NCBI GenBank assembly: GCA_903859795.1 | Contig: CAIOOC010000756.1 | Location: forward strand, 1-11,586 | Source: an uncultured Bacteroidia bacterium | GTDB lineage: Bacteria > Bacteroidota > Bacteroidia > Bacteroidales > Prolixibacteraceae | Length of the DNA stretch: 11,586 bases | Direction: 5' to 3' | Shown here: positions 1 through 8,500 of the stretch, one piece after another | How positions within the stretch are numbered: the stretch's first letter is position 1 | Layout: each line of letters opens with the position of its first letter | The notes under the pieces: generated by a model | The model's input: only the letters and a program-made list of their open reading frames with translations | The model's database searches: none | Told to the model about the DNA's origin: nothing | Position numbers and translations under genes: made by a program

Positions 1-7
1 ATATTTT

Positions 8-1834
8 ATGAAAACAAATCGCATGTTTCGAATTAGTCTATTATTCATTGTTCTGATCACCGGATTCTTTTCAAACAGGACTCTTGCACAAGCAGTGCCC
101 AGATCCGAATATCCCCGGCCGCAGTTTGAACGGGCAACGTGGATAAATATGAATGGCGAATGGAGCTACACTTTCGATTTCAGTAAATCGGGACTTGAAA
201 AGAATTTTCCCGAATCCCAGGGATTTAAAGACAAGATTCAGGTCCCTTTTTGTCCGGAAAGCAAATTGTCGGGGGTCGGATACACCGATTTTATCGAAGC
301 GATGTGGTATCAGCGAAAGTTTGAAGTTCCGGAAGCCTGGAATGGTAAACGGGTAATACTGCATTTCGGAGCTGTCGACTATCAGAGTGATTTGTATATT
401 GACGGGAAACTGGTCGGCAGTCACTGGGGCGGAACATCATCATTCAGTTACGACATCACAAAATATGTCACTGCAGGAAAGCCGCATAACCTGGTATTGT
501 CTGTAAAGGATAATACCCGCTCGGGTCAGCAGCCGGGGGGAAAACAGTGTTCTGCACTGAAGTCTGAAGGTTGTAGCTATACCAGAACCACCGGTATATG
601 GCAAACCGTCTGGCTTGAAGCGGTGGCCAAAAACGGAATTAAAGATTGTTTTGTTTTACCCGATCTCGACAACTCCAGATTTGTCTTTCAGCCACGGTAT
701 TATGGCGTGGAGCGGGGGATGAAGTTACGAATCAGGGTGCTTGAAGGAAGTAAACTGGTTGCCCAGCAGGAAATAGCTGCCGGCGATAATATTCCATGCA
801 GTGTGAATCTTAAAAATCCAAAAACATGGTCGCCCGAATCTCCATTCTTATACGATATTATTTATCAGGTAGTTGATAGGCAAAATGCAGTCACCGATGA
901 AGTCAAAGGATATGCAGGAATGCGAAAGGTGCATATTGAAGGAGACAAACTTTATTTAAACAATCAGCCTGTTTACCTGAGATTTGTTTTGGATCAGGGA
1001 TTTTATCCCGACGGAATATGGACCGCCCCAACAGATGCGGCGCTGAAACAGGATATCCAGTTTTCAATGGATGCCGGATTCAACGGGGCGCGCCTGCATC
1101 AAAAAGTATTTGAAGAACGGTTTCACTATTGGGCAGATAAATTGGGCTACCTTACCTGGGGAGAATCTTCCAGCTGGGGCATTTCAAATAACGATATCGA
1201 ATCGGCCCGCAATTTTCTGAGTGAATGGAATGAAATTGTTCTCCGGGACAGAAGTTACCCTTCGATCATTGGGTGGTCTCCGTTCAATGAGACTGGCGGA
1301 GGTGTCCAGCACAACCGGATGGTTTCTGATGCTGCTACAACAACAAAAGTGATCGATCCAACCAGGCCGGTTAATGATGCCAGCGGCTACTTTCATGTGA
1401 TGACGGACTTGTACACAGCACATAACTATGAACAAAATCCGGAGGAATTAAGAAAACAGTTGTCGCCATCCAAGGATTCGCCTGTTTTCAACAATAACCC
1501 AAAACAGGCTCCATACGAAGGACAGCCCTATTTTCTGGATGAGTATGGCGGAATTAAGTGGGTCGCCGGCAAGGCCTTTGCGGATAATACCTGGGGATAC
1601 GGCGACGGACCAAAAACATTGGATGAGTATTACGACAGGCTGGAAAAATTAACCGACGTAATTTTAAGTATGGATTATATTTCCGGTTACTGTTACACCC
1701 AGTTAACCGATGTGGAGCAGGAACAAAACGGAATTTACAACTACAACCGGACCAAGAAGTTTGATATGAGCCGGATAAAAAAAATACTGGGAAGACAACC
1801 GGAATCATTTTCATTACCTAAAGGGAAAAACTAA
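8..1834 (+). CDS. Exported glycoside hydrolase family 2 beta-glycosidase
   Basis: This protein hydrolyses a beta-linked sugar from an oligosaccharide, most likely in the periplasm. Residues 1-27 form a signal peptide (basic start, hydrophobic core, cleavage near TLA|QA). The rest has the GH2 order: a jelly-roll sugar-binding domain at about 35-205, an immunoglobulin-like domain at about 206-305, and a TIM barrel from about 306. Two catalytic glutamates fit GH2: E428 in GWSPFNETGG (acid/base, the conserved NE pair) and E512 in FLDEYGG (nucleophile). At 608 residues it matches compact beta-glucuronidase-sized GH2 enzymes and lacks the extra C-terminal domains of LacZ. The substrate cannot be read from sequence: galactoside, glucuronide and arabinopyranoside are all possible in GH2. 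Only 7 nt lie upstream, so the promoter and any earlier operon genes are out of view. The GH32 gene follows after 4 nt. Confidence 0.93.
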   Translation: MKTNRMFRISLLFIVLITGFFSNRTLAQAVPRSEYPRPQFERATWINMNGEWSYTFDFSKSGLEKNFPESQGFKDKIQVPFCPESKLSGVGYTDFIEAMWYQRKFEVPEAWNGKRVILHFGAVDYQSDLYIDGKLVGSHWGGTSSFSYDITKYVTAGKPHNLVLSVKDNTRSGQQPGGKQCSALKSEGCSYTRTTGIWQTVWLEAVAKNGIKDCFVLPDLDNSRFVFQPRYYGVERGMKLRIRVLEGSKLVAQQEIAAGDNIPCSVNLKNPKTWSPESPFLYDIIYQVVDRQNAVTDEVKGYAGMRKVHIEGDKLYLNNQPVYLRFVLDQGFYPDGIWTAPTDAALKQDIQFSMDAGFNGARLHQKVFEERFHYWADKLGYLTWGESSSWGISNNDIESARNFLSEWNEIVLRDRSYPSIIGWSPFNETGGGVQHNRMVSDAATTTKVIDPTRPVNDASGYFHVMTDLYTAHNYEQNPEELRKQLSPSKDSPVFNNNPKQAPYEGQPYFLDEYGGIKWVAGKAFADNTWGYGDGPKTLDEYYDRLEKLTDVILSMDYISGYCYTQLTDVEQEQNGIYNYNRTKKFDMSRIKKILGRQPESFSLPKGKN

Positions 1835-1838
1835 AAAA

Positions 1839-3614
1839 ATGAAATCATTCGCCACCATTCTATTTCTGTGTTTATTAGGAATTGTATTTCTTGTGCCTGA
1901 TGTCTCAGCCCAAACCATCTCTCAATCGTTTGAGATCGGTAAGATCAGTAAGAAATTTGTCCACATTCCCGTAAAAACCGGTGCCCCCAAGACCTGGATA
2001 ACCGTAAATATTGATGGGGTGAAACAACATGAATTCGAAGTTGAGCTTGCACCTGAAAACCCTGATTTTTTTGCGACCCTTGAAGTTGGACAGTGGATGG
2101 GTAAAAAACTGACCCTTATTGCAGAAAAAGTGACCTCCGGGTCAAAATGGCTCGACATGATCAAACCCTCGGATTTAATGTCAGATGAATCACTTGTTTA
2201 CAAAGAAGAGCTCCGGCCACAGTTCCATTTTGCACCGCGTCGCGGCTGGACAAATGATCCCAACGGCCTGTTTTTTTATAAAGGGACCTACCACCTGTTT
2301 TTTCAGCATAATCCGTGGGGTACAGCCTGGGGAAATATGACCTGGGGACATGCTGTCAGCAAGGATTTGCTCCATTGGAACGAAGGTTCTGACGCCGTGT
2401 TGCCCGATAGAAACGGAGTCGTTTTTTCCGGGTCAGGCCTTGTCGACTGGAACAATACATCCGGTTTGCAAACTAAACCTGTTAAGGATAAAAAGGGAAT
2501 CATTACAAATCCGCCACTCGTAGTATTTCATACTTCAATTGACGCTGATCGAGGCAAAGGGAAGGCTTGTCAGTCATTAAATTATTCTTTAGATCAGGGG
2601 AAGACCTGGATCAACTATCCCGGGAATCCGGTGATTCCCCATTTGATTGGAGGGAACCGTGATCCCAAAGTCTTCTGGTATAGTGATAAAAAAAATGCAG
2701 GTAGTCCAAACGCCGGTCACTGGGTGATGGCCCTTTATCTCGACGGACAGGATTACGCGTTGTTCTCCTCCGCGAATCTGATTAATTGGGAAAAAGTTTG
2801 CGACATTAAAAATGTTGGTTGCAGCGAATGTCCCGATATGTTTGAGTTACCCGTTGACGGCAACAACCAAAACCTGCGATGGGTATTCTGGGGTGGCGAT
2901 GGAAAATATTTAATCGGAAGTTTTAACGGCAAGGAGTTTACAAAAGAGAGTGGTCCCTTCACTACAAAATATGGTGGAAATGATTATGCGGCACAATCGT
3001 ACAGTGATATTCCTGCCTCCGATGGCCGGCGAATTCAATTTTCCTGGATGGCAGGTGGCGAATACCCAAAAATGCCGTTTAACCAGCAGTTTACCGTACC
3101 GCGGAATATGACCCTGCGCACAACTGCGGACGGCATCCGCCTTTTTATGGAACCTGCCAGAGAACTTGAGAAGTTGAGGATATCAAAGTTCCCGGACTTT
3201 TCGGCCACACTCTCGGGGACGGAGAACCCGATAAAGGTTCCCGGACTAAAGGGTGACTTGCTCGATATTGAAATGGTGATCGCGTTGAAGTCAAACCCAT
3301 CTGATACGCTCGCCACTCTAACAGCCGAAATCTTCAGCCAAAAAATAGTCTATAATCCGGGTTTGGGAAGAATTGAGCTGGCCGGGATTAAGGCTCCGCT
3401 CGCACCGGTTAACAACCAGCTAAAACTTCGGTTGGTGCTTGACCGAACCTCAATCGAGTTGTTTGCAAATGATGGTGTCGTTCAGATTGCCAAATGTTTT
3501 GTGAATAATGATAAGGGTCCGGCGAATTTGATTATCTCCGGGAAAAAGGATATGGCCGATGTCCGGATAACAGCCTGGCAACTTAAACCGGTTTGGGAAA
3601 GACTGAAAAAATGA
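1839..3614 (+). CDS. Exported GH32 fructan hydrolase (levanase/exo-fructanase type)
   Basis: This is a retaining beta-fructofuranosidase that should release fructose from levan, inulin or a fructosylated glycan. Residues 1-24 are a signal peptide (cleavage VSA|QT). Residues about 27-120 resemble the DUF4980 domain that precedes GH32 in Bacteroidota levanases. The five-bladed propeller covers about 128-440, and the C-terminal beta-sandwich about 460-590. The three GH32 carboxylates are all present: D140 in WTNDPNG (nucleophile), D275 in RDPKVFW (transition-state stabiliser) and E330 in ECPDMFEL (acid/base). FSGSG follows the first motif, as expected for the family. Length (591) is normal. The start is preceded by an A-rich stretch and lies 4 nt after the GH2 stop. 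The stop overlaps the next start as ATGA, which suggests translational coupling. Levan versus inulin preference, and exo versus endo action, cannot be decided here. Confidence 0.95.
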   Translation: MKSFATILFLCLLGIVFLVPDVSAQTISQSFEIGKISKKFVHIPVKTGAPKTWITVNIDGVKQHEFEVELAPENPDFFATLEVGQWMGKKLTLIAEKVTSGSKWLDMIKPSDLMSDESLVYKEELRPQFHFAPRRGWTNDPNGLFFYKGTYHLFFQHNPWGTAWGNMTWGHAVSKDLLHWNEGSDAVLPDRNGVVFSGSGLVDWNNTSGLQTKPVKDKKGIITNPPLVVFHTSIDADRGKGKACQSLNYSLDQGKTWINYPGNPVIPHLIGGNRDPKVFWYSDKKNAGSPNAGHWVMALYLDGQDYALFSSANLINWEKVCDIKNVGCSECPDMFELPVDGNNQNLRWVFWGGDGKYLIGSFNGKEFTKESGPFTTKYGGNDYAAQSYSDIPASDGRRIQFSWMAGGEYPKMPFNQQFTVPRNMTLRTTADGIRLFMEPARELEKLRISKFPDFSATLSGTENPIKVPGLKGDLLDIEMVIALKSNPSDTLATLTAEIFSQKIVYNPGLGRIELAGIKAPLAPVNNQLKLRLVLDRTSIELFANDGVVQIAKCFVNNDKGPANLIISGKKDMADVRITAWQLKPVWERLKK

Positions 3615-5680
3615 GAATCAATCAATTCAATCGTCTTGTACTTTTTGCAGGACTAATTTTGAGCCTAAGTCGTCCAATATTTGCTTTTGGAGGAGATAAA
3701 CCTTCCAGAATTAAATTTGTTGATCGCCCTGCTGTTGCCACGACAAACGTCAATTATGTAAGCAATCGCAAGCCTCTTCAGCCGCTCCGTTTTATTAAGC
3801 TGCCGGTTACGGCAATAAAACCTGAAGGATGGTTGAAGAAATACCTGGAGTTGCAACGTGACGGTCTGACGGGACATTTGGGCGAAATCAGCGCCTGGCT
3901 TGAGAAAAAAGACAACGCATGGCTTAACTCAGGAGGTCAGAACGGTTGGGAGGAGGTGCCTTACTGGCTCAAAGGATACGGGAATCTCGCTTATATCCTC
4001 AATGATCCAAAAATGATTGCAGAGACCAAAGTCTGGATTGAAGCAGTATTCAAAAGTCAGAAACCTGACGGATATTTCGGACCTACGACGATCCGGAACG
4101 GTAAAAAAGATTTGTGGGCAAACATGATAATGCTCTGGGCATTGCAGTCGTACTACGAGTTTTCGGGAGACAAACGGGTTATTTCGCTGATGACCAATTA
4201 TTTTAAGTGGCAGCTTGATGTGCCCGAGGCCGATTTTCTGAAAGATTACTGGGAGAACAGTCGAGGTGGCGATAATCTGCTCAGTGTTTACTGGTTATAC
4301 AATATCACGGGCGATTCTTTTCTATTGGAACTTGGAAATAAAATCCACCGCAATACAGCCGACTGGACCAATGATTCAAAACTTCCCAACTGGCATAATG
4401 TCAATGTAGCCCAGTGTTTCAGAGAGCCTGCGATATATTCGATGCAAACGGGAGATAAAGTGATGGAACAGGCGTCGTATAACGGCTTCAATCTGATTCG
4501 CCGTATTTTTGGACAGGTTCCCGGCGGAATGTATGGGGCTGACGAGAATGCACGTATGGGATATATCGATCCGCGACAGGGGACAGAAACTTGCGGCTTT
4601 GTAGAGCAGATGGCCTCAGATGAAATTATGCTGCGAATAACGGGTGATCCTTTCTGGGCTGAACATGCCGAAGATGTTGCCTTTAATTCCTATCCGGCTG
4701 CTGTACTTCCTGACTTTAAAGGACTGCGCTATATAACCTGTCCGAATGAGGTGATCAGTGACTCAAAAAATCATAGTCCCGGAATTGAAAACTCAGGCCC
4801 CTTTTTGGCGATGAACCCGTTCAGCAGCCGTTGCTGCCAACATAATCACTCACAGGGATGGCCTTATTTTGTGGAGCATCTGGCGCTGGCAACTCCTGAT
4901 AACGGTGTTGCATTCGCACTCTACGGAGCTTGCACGGCAAATATGAAAGTTGCAGACAATAAGCAAGTAACCATTAAAGAAAAGACAAACTATCCGTTTG
5001 AGGAGTCGGTCAGATTCACAATAAATACAAATGGGGAGGTTGCTTTCCCGCTCTATTTGCGCATTCCAGTATGGTGCAAAAATGGATCCATCAAAATAAA
5101 CGGCGTCGTAGAACCTGAAAAACCTGCTGCCGGAAAATATGCAATGATTCAAAGGACATGGAATAACGGGGATATGATTACGCTTGACCTTCCGATGGAA
5201 CTCTCTCTTCGGCAATGGGAAGTGAATAAAAAAAGTGTTTCGGTGAATTACGGCCCATTGACATTTTCGCTTAAAATTGCCGAACGTTACGAAAAACTCG
5301 ATAGTAAGGCTACCGCAATCGGTGATTCAAAATGGCAGCAGGGGGCAAATGCAACCCAATGGCCAACGTTTGAGATCTATCCCGAATCACCCTGGAATTA
5401 TGCACTCCAATTAACCGGTCTCAATCCACTTCAAAATCTAAAAGTAAGCAGGAAGATCTGGCCACAGGATAATTTCCCATTTACTACGGGTTCGGTTCCG
5501 ATCGAAGTGCGCGCAAAAGGTCAACGAATCCCGTCATGGAAAATCGACCGGTATGGATTATGTGGTGTATTGCCAGATGAGAATGCGATTAAAGATGACA
5601 AGGTTGAGGAGATCATCCTGATTCCTATGGGTGCTGCTCGCCTCCGAATTTCTTCATTTCCCACAGTCACAGGTAAATGA
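3611..5680 (+). CDS. Exported GH127-type beta-L-arabinofuranosidase (DUF1680)
   Basis: This enzyme probably removes terminal beta-L-arabinofuranosyl groups using a cysteine nucleophile held by zinc, as established for Bifidobacterium HypBA1. The chosen start (ATG at 3611, 689 residues) overlaps the GH32 stop and begins directly at a signal peptide with cleavage near IFA|FG. An in-frame ATG at 3593 would add six residues and is less likely. An (alpha/alpha)6 barrel fills most of the protein, with beta-sandwich domains toward the C-terminus. The zinc/nucleophile set is visible: E326 and C328 in GTETCGF, and C408-C409 in SRCCQHN. E312 in GADEN is a candidate acid/base by spacing. These match HypBA1 E338, C340, C417, C418 and E322. 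Related families (such as GH146) share this fold and chemistry, so GH127 is the best call rather than a certain one. The next gene starts 42 nt downstream. Confidence 0.9.
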   Translation: MRINQFNRLVLFAGLILSLSRPIFAFGGDKPSRIKFVDRPAVATTNVNYVSNRKPLQPLRFIKLPVTAIKPEGWLKKYLELQRDGLTGHLGEISAWLEKKDNAWLNSGGQNGWEEVPYWLKGYGNLAYILNDPKMIAETKVWIEAVFKSQKPDGYFGPTTIRNGKKDLWANMIMLWALQSYYEFSGDKRVISLMTNYFKWQLDVPEADFLKDYWENSRGGDNLLSVYWLYNITGDSFLLELGNKIHRNTADWTNDSKLPNWHNVNVAQCFREPAIYSMQTGDKVMEQASYNGFNLIRRIFGQVPGGMYGADENARMGYIDPRQGTETCGFVEQMASDEIMLRITGDPFWAEHAEDVAFNSYPAAVLPDFKGLRYITCPNEVISDSKNHSPGIENSGPFLAMNPFSSRCCQHNHSQGWPYFVEHLALATPDNGVAFALYGACTANMKVADNKQVTIKEKTNYPFEESVRFTINTNGEVAFPLYLRIPVWCKNGSIKINGVVEPEKPAAGKYAMIQRTWNNGDMITLDLPMELSLRQWEVNKKSVSVNYGPLTFSLKIAERYEKLDSKATAIGDSKWQQGANATQWPTFEIYPESPWNYALQLTGLNPLQNLKVSRKIWPQDNFPFTTGSVPIEVRAKGQRIPSWKIDRYGLCGVLPDENAIKDDKVEEIILIPMGAARLRISSFPTVTGK

Positions 5681-5711
5681 AGAATTAACGAATGAAAGAA
5701 TGAAGAATTAA
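5676..5711 (+). repeat. 13-bp direct repeat in the GH127/propeller gene spacer
   Basis: AATGAAGAATTAA occurs at 5676-5688, overlapping the GH127 stop codon, and again at 5699-5711, with a related AATGAAAGAA between them. The period is 23 bp. It may be simple AT-rich spacer drift rather than a regulatory site. No hairpin is visible. Confidence 0.6.
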
Positions 5712-5722
5712 TTGCCAGGCAT

Positions 5723-6730
5723 ATGATAGTTAGGTATATAATTGCATTTGTTTTTCTTGGCTGTGGTTTAATTGCCAATTCACAAGCAATACACATTGCA
5801 CCTGCACCGCTTTACAGGTGTCCGGTTTACGATGGCGCTGCTGATCCTACTGTGATTTACAACCATAATGAAAAATCGTGGTGGATGCTCTACACCCAGC
5901 GGCGCGCAAATCAGGATGGAGCTGATGTTTCGTATTGTTATGGTTCAAATATAGGAGTTGCCTCATCTTCCGATCATGGCGCAACATGGGTATATCGTGG
6001 CGCGCTCGATCTGTCGATAGAAAAGGGACAAAATACCTTCTGGGCCCCTGAGGTTGTATTTGAGAAGGGTGTTTATCACATGTATGTTGCCTATATTCAG
6101 GGTGTCAGAAATCACTGGGGAGGAGATAAGCATATCATGCATTACTCGAGTAAGGATATGTGGGACTGGAAATTTGAAAGTCAGCTGCCGCTATCCTCCG
6201 TTTCTGTAATCGACGCCTGTGTCTTTCACCTTCCTGATGGGAAATGGCGCATGTGGTATAAGGACGAAACGCAGGGAAGTGTCAGCATGACTGCCGAAAG
6301 CCCGGATCTTTATCACTGGACCATGCAGCAAAAAGCTGCCGTTTCCGACCGTGCGCATGAAGGGCCGAAAGTCTTCCGGTTTAAGGATAAATACTGGATG
6401 GTCGTGGATCAGTGGGCCGGACTGGCGGTTTATTCTTCAGACGATTGCGACTCATGGATCTTTAACAGTGTGATACTCGATAAAGGGAGCAAAAGAAACG
6501 AAGATCAGCCGTCTGGTGCTCATGCCGATGTAATTGTTGTGAATGAAAAGGCTTATATCTTCTATTTTACACATCCGGGACGTAAAACACATTTGGATGC
6601 ACCCAACGAATCAAATGATGTCCTTCCATACAATCTGAGACGTTCGTCGATCCAGGTGGCTGAGCTGAAACTTACTGATAACAAAATCACTTGCGACCGC
6701 GACGAACCGTTTGATTTTTATCTACCTTGA
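5723..6730 (+). CDS. Exported five-bladed beta-propeller glycosidase, GH43-like
   Basis: This is a probable exo-acting glycosidase of the GH43/GH32/GH117 beta-propeller group; I cannot assign a numbered subfamily. Residues 1-22 are a signal peptide ending NSQA. GLIAN follows a cysteine at position 14, but FLGC is a poor lipobox, so signal peptidase I cleavage is favoured. Three acidic residues have the spacing and context of the GH43 catalytic triad: D41 in AADPTV (general base), D164 in VIDACVF (pKa modulator) and E213 in HEGPKVF (acid). E110 in WAPEVVF lies in the usual first-blade/second-blade region. Repeated F/Y-x-D-G-x-W/Y blade turns support the fold. At 335 residues it is a bare catalytic domain with no binding module. 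It lacks the WTNDPNG signature of GH32. By position it should act with the neighbouring GH32 and GH127 enzymes, perhaps on arabinofuranosyl or fructofuranosyl linkages; this is inference. The next gene starts 1 nt after the stop. Confidence 0.82.
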   Translation: MIVRYIIAFVFLGCGLIANSQAIHIAPAPLYRCPVYDGAADPTVIYNHNEKSWWMLYTQRRANQDGADVSYCYGSNIGVASSSDHGATWVYRGALDLSIEKGQNTFWAPEVVFEKGVYHMYVAYIQGVRNHWGGDKHIMHYSSKDMWDWKFESQLPLSSVSVIDACVFHLPDGKWRMWYKDETQGSVSMTAESPDLYHWTMQQKAAVSDRAHEGPKVFRFKDKYWMVVDQWAGLAVYSSDDCDSWIFNSVILDKGSKRNEDQPSGAHADVIVVNEKAYIFYFTHPGRKTHLDAPNESNDVLPYNLRRSSIQVAELKLTDNKITCDRDEPFDFYLP

Positions 6731-6731
6731 G

Positions 6732-8450
6732 ATGTTGAATAACTACAATATTTCAGTCCCAAACAAATTCCCCGGATTTTTGGTGAAATTTGGTGTTTTT
6801 GAGATTTGGTGGCAATTTTTAGTTGATTTTTTTAGGACTCTTCTATGTCAGTATAATTTAATATTATTGTTATTTGTATTTGGCTTCCATTTCGCTTTTT
6901 CACAAAGTTCAGAAGAGCTGATCCTAAAGAAATCAAACTTTAAACACTATATCGAAAAATTCAACCTGCAGGACACTCTTGATCTCCATTTCAATGCTGT
7001 TCCGGGGACAACAATGATCCCGAACGGTGAAACCTGGAACTTTCTCGAAGCAAATATCCCCTTTTTTGAATGCCCCGATCAGGATGTCGAAGAGGTCTAT
7101 TACTACCGCTGGTGGACCTTCCGGAAACATATCAAGAAAACGTCCGACGGATATATTATTACCGAATTTATGCCCAATGTTGCCTGGGCAGGAAAGTATA
7201 ACACTATTCCCTGCCCTGCAGGACACCATTTCAGGGAAGGGCGATGGCTTCACAATCCAAAAATCATGCGGGATTATGGTGAGTTCTGGCTCCGCAAAGG
7301 TGGCGATCCATATCATTACAGCTTCTGGATTGCCGACAGTTACCTTCAGCTTCAGATGGTTCATCCTGATGACTCATTGCTGTTTAATGTGCTGCCTGAT
7401 CTTGTCACGAATTTCAGAGAGTGGGAAAAACGGCGCCGCGATCCCGGCGGTCTGTTCTGGCAGGAAGACGGACAGGATGGGATGGAGGTAGCAATCGGAG
7501 GGACAGGCAGGCGACCAACGATAAACACCTATATGTTTGCGAACGCCCGTGCAATTGCCACAATTGCACGGATGAAAGGCGACCTGACCCTTGCGGATCA
7601 ATTTTCAGCAGAAGCGGAAAAAATACGACGGTTGACGCTCGAAAAGCTTTGGGACAAGAAGGATTTTTTCTTCAAGGTGATGCCAAAAGGAACTGACTCA
7701 CTGAGCTCTGCACGTGAATTATTGGGCTTTATCCCCTGGTATCATGAACTGGTTCCTAAAAATAAAGGATATGAAAAAGCCTGGTCACAACTCATGGATC
7801 CCAAGGGTTTTTATGCTCCCTTCGGACCAACCACGGCAGAGCAGCGCCACCCCGGATTTAAGCTGAGCTATGAAGGGCATGAATGTCAGTGGAACGGCCC
7901 AAGCTGGCCCTTTGCTACTGCCCAGACCTTAACCGCACTGGCCAATGTGCTGAATGATTATCCGCAAGATGTGATCACCAAACAGAATTTCTTCGAAACG
8001 CTGAAAATCTATACCAAATCACACCGGTTCCGGCAGATTCCCCCTGTGGGAGAGACAATTGTCACTGATCAGTTGTGGATTGACGAGAATCTGAATCCCT
8101 TTACCGGCGACTGGCTTGCACGCACAAGGATGGAGGTTCAGAAACATAACCGGGGGTTCAGCGAACGCGGAATTTACTACAATCACTCGACCTATAACGA
8201 CATTATTATTACCGGCCTTGTAGGTCTTCGTCCGTCCATCGATAACGAACTAACTGTTAATCCGCTGGTCCCCGATTCGTGGAATTGGTTCTGCCTCGAT
8301 AATATCCTGTATAAGGGGCATCTGATTACAATCCTGTGGGACCGGGATGGTGAAAAGTATTCTAAAGGAAAGGGTCTACGGATTTTCAATAACGGAAAGT
8401 TGGTGGCAAAGAGTAAAACTTTACGAAAATTGTGTGTTTCGCTAAATTAA
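6732..8450 (+). CDS. (alpha/alpha)6-barrel glycoside hydrolase, MGH1-like / GH63-related
   Basis: The mature part looks like the trehalase/GH63/mannosylglycerate-hydrolase-like six-hairpin group common in Bacteroidota; exact family and substrate are not known to me. Conserved blocks, numbered from the ATG at 6732, are QDGMEVAIGG (D249, E252), RPTINTYMFA, ECQWNGPSWP (E384, W387, N388, P390) and YYNHSTYNDI (N484-Y488). The WNGPSWP block resembles the GH63/GH37 substrate-site motif. The final 70 residues look like a small beta-sandwich cap. Acidic residues in the first, second and last blocks are the catalytic candidates, but I cannot assign roles. The N-terminus is odd. A hydrophobic export segment ending AFSQ sits near residue 57, preceded by about 40 atypical residues, and no ATG, GTG or plausible TTG start lies closer in frame. 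ATG 6732 (1 nt after the previous stop) is chosen over ATG 6711, which overlaps the previous gene. Confidence 0.8.
   Translation: MLNNYNISVPNKFPGFLVKFGVFEIWWQFLVDFFRTLLCQYNLILLLFVFGFHFAFSQSSEELILKKSNFKHYIEKFNLQDTLDLHFNAVPGTTMIPNGETWNFLEANIPFFECPDQDVEEVYYYRWWTFRKHIKKTSDGYIITEFMPNVAWAGKYNTIPCPAGHHFREGRWLHNPKIMRDYGEFWLRKGGDPYHYSFWIADSYLQLQMVHPDDSLLFNVLPDLVTNFREWEKRRRDPGGLFWQEDGQDGMEVAIGGTGRRPTINTYMFANARAIATIARMKGDLTLADQFSAEAEKIRRLTLEKLWDKKDFFFKVMPKGTDSLSSARELLGFIPWYHELVPKNKGYEKAWSQLMDPKGFYAPFGPTTAEQRHPGFKLSYEGHECQWNGPSWPFATAQTLTALANVLNDYPQDVITKQNFFETLKIYTKSHRFRQIPPVGETIVTDQLWIDENLNPFTGDWLARTRMEVQKHNRGFSERGIYYNHSTYNDIIITGLVGLRPSIDNELTVNPLVPDSWNWFCLDNILYKGHLITILWDRDGEKYSKGKGLRIFNNGKLVAKSKTLRKLCVSLN
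6779..6811 (+). repeat. Three TTTGGTG copies near the gene start
   Basis: TTTGGTG occurs at 6779-6785, 6789-6795 and 6805-6811 in T/G-rich, low-complexity sequence. It looks more like a Bacteroidota intergenic spacer than coding DNA, although it is open in the frame of the downstream hydrolase. Confidence 0.55.
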
Positions 8451-8457
8451 ATTGTGA

Positions 8458-8465
8458 TATTTTTG
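8458..8465 (+). promoter_or_regulatory. Possible -7 box upstream of the esterase gene
   Basis: TATTTTTG fits the Bacteroidota -7 consensus TAnnTTTG and lies 35 nt before the ATG at 8501. A matching -33 TTTG at the usual 19-21 nt spacing is missing: the nearest TTG, at 8430-8432, is 25 nt upstream. It may be a weak internal promoter, or chance in AT-rich sequence. Confidence 0.3.
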
Positions 8466-8500
8466 AGACTGGAAAAACTAAAATAATTTATACGATAACG

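Noticed and set aside
6933..7601. Several open frames of 75-154 codons on both strands inside the (alpha/alpha)6 hydrolase gene.
   Set aside because: All lie within a gene with conserved glycosidase blocks. None has family-like sequence.
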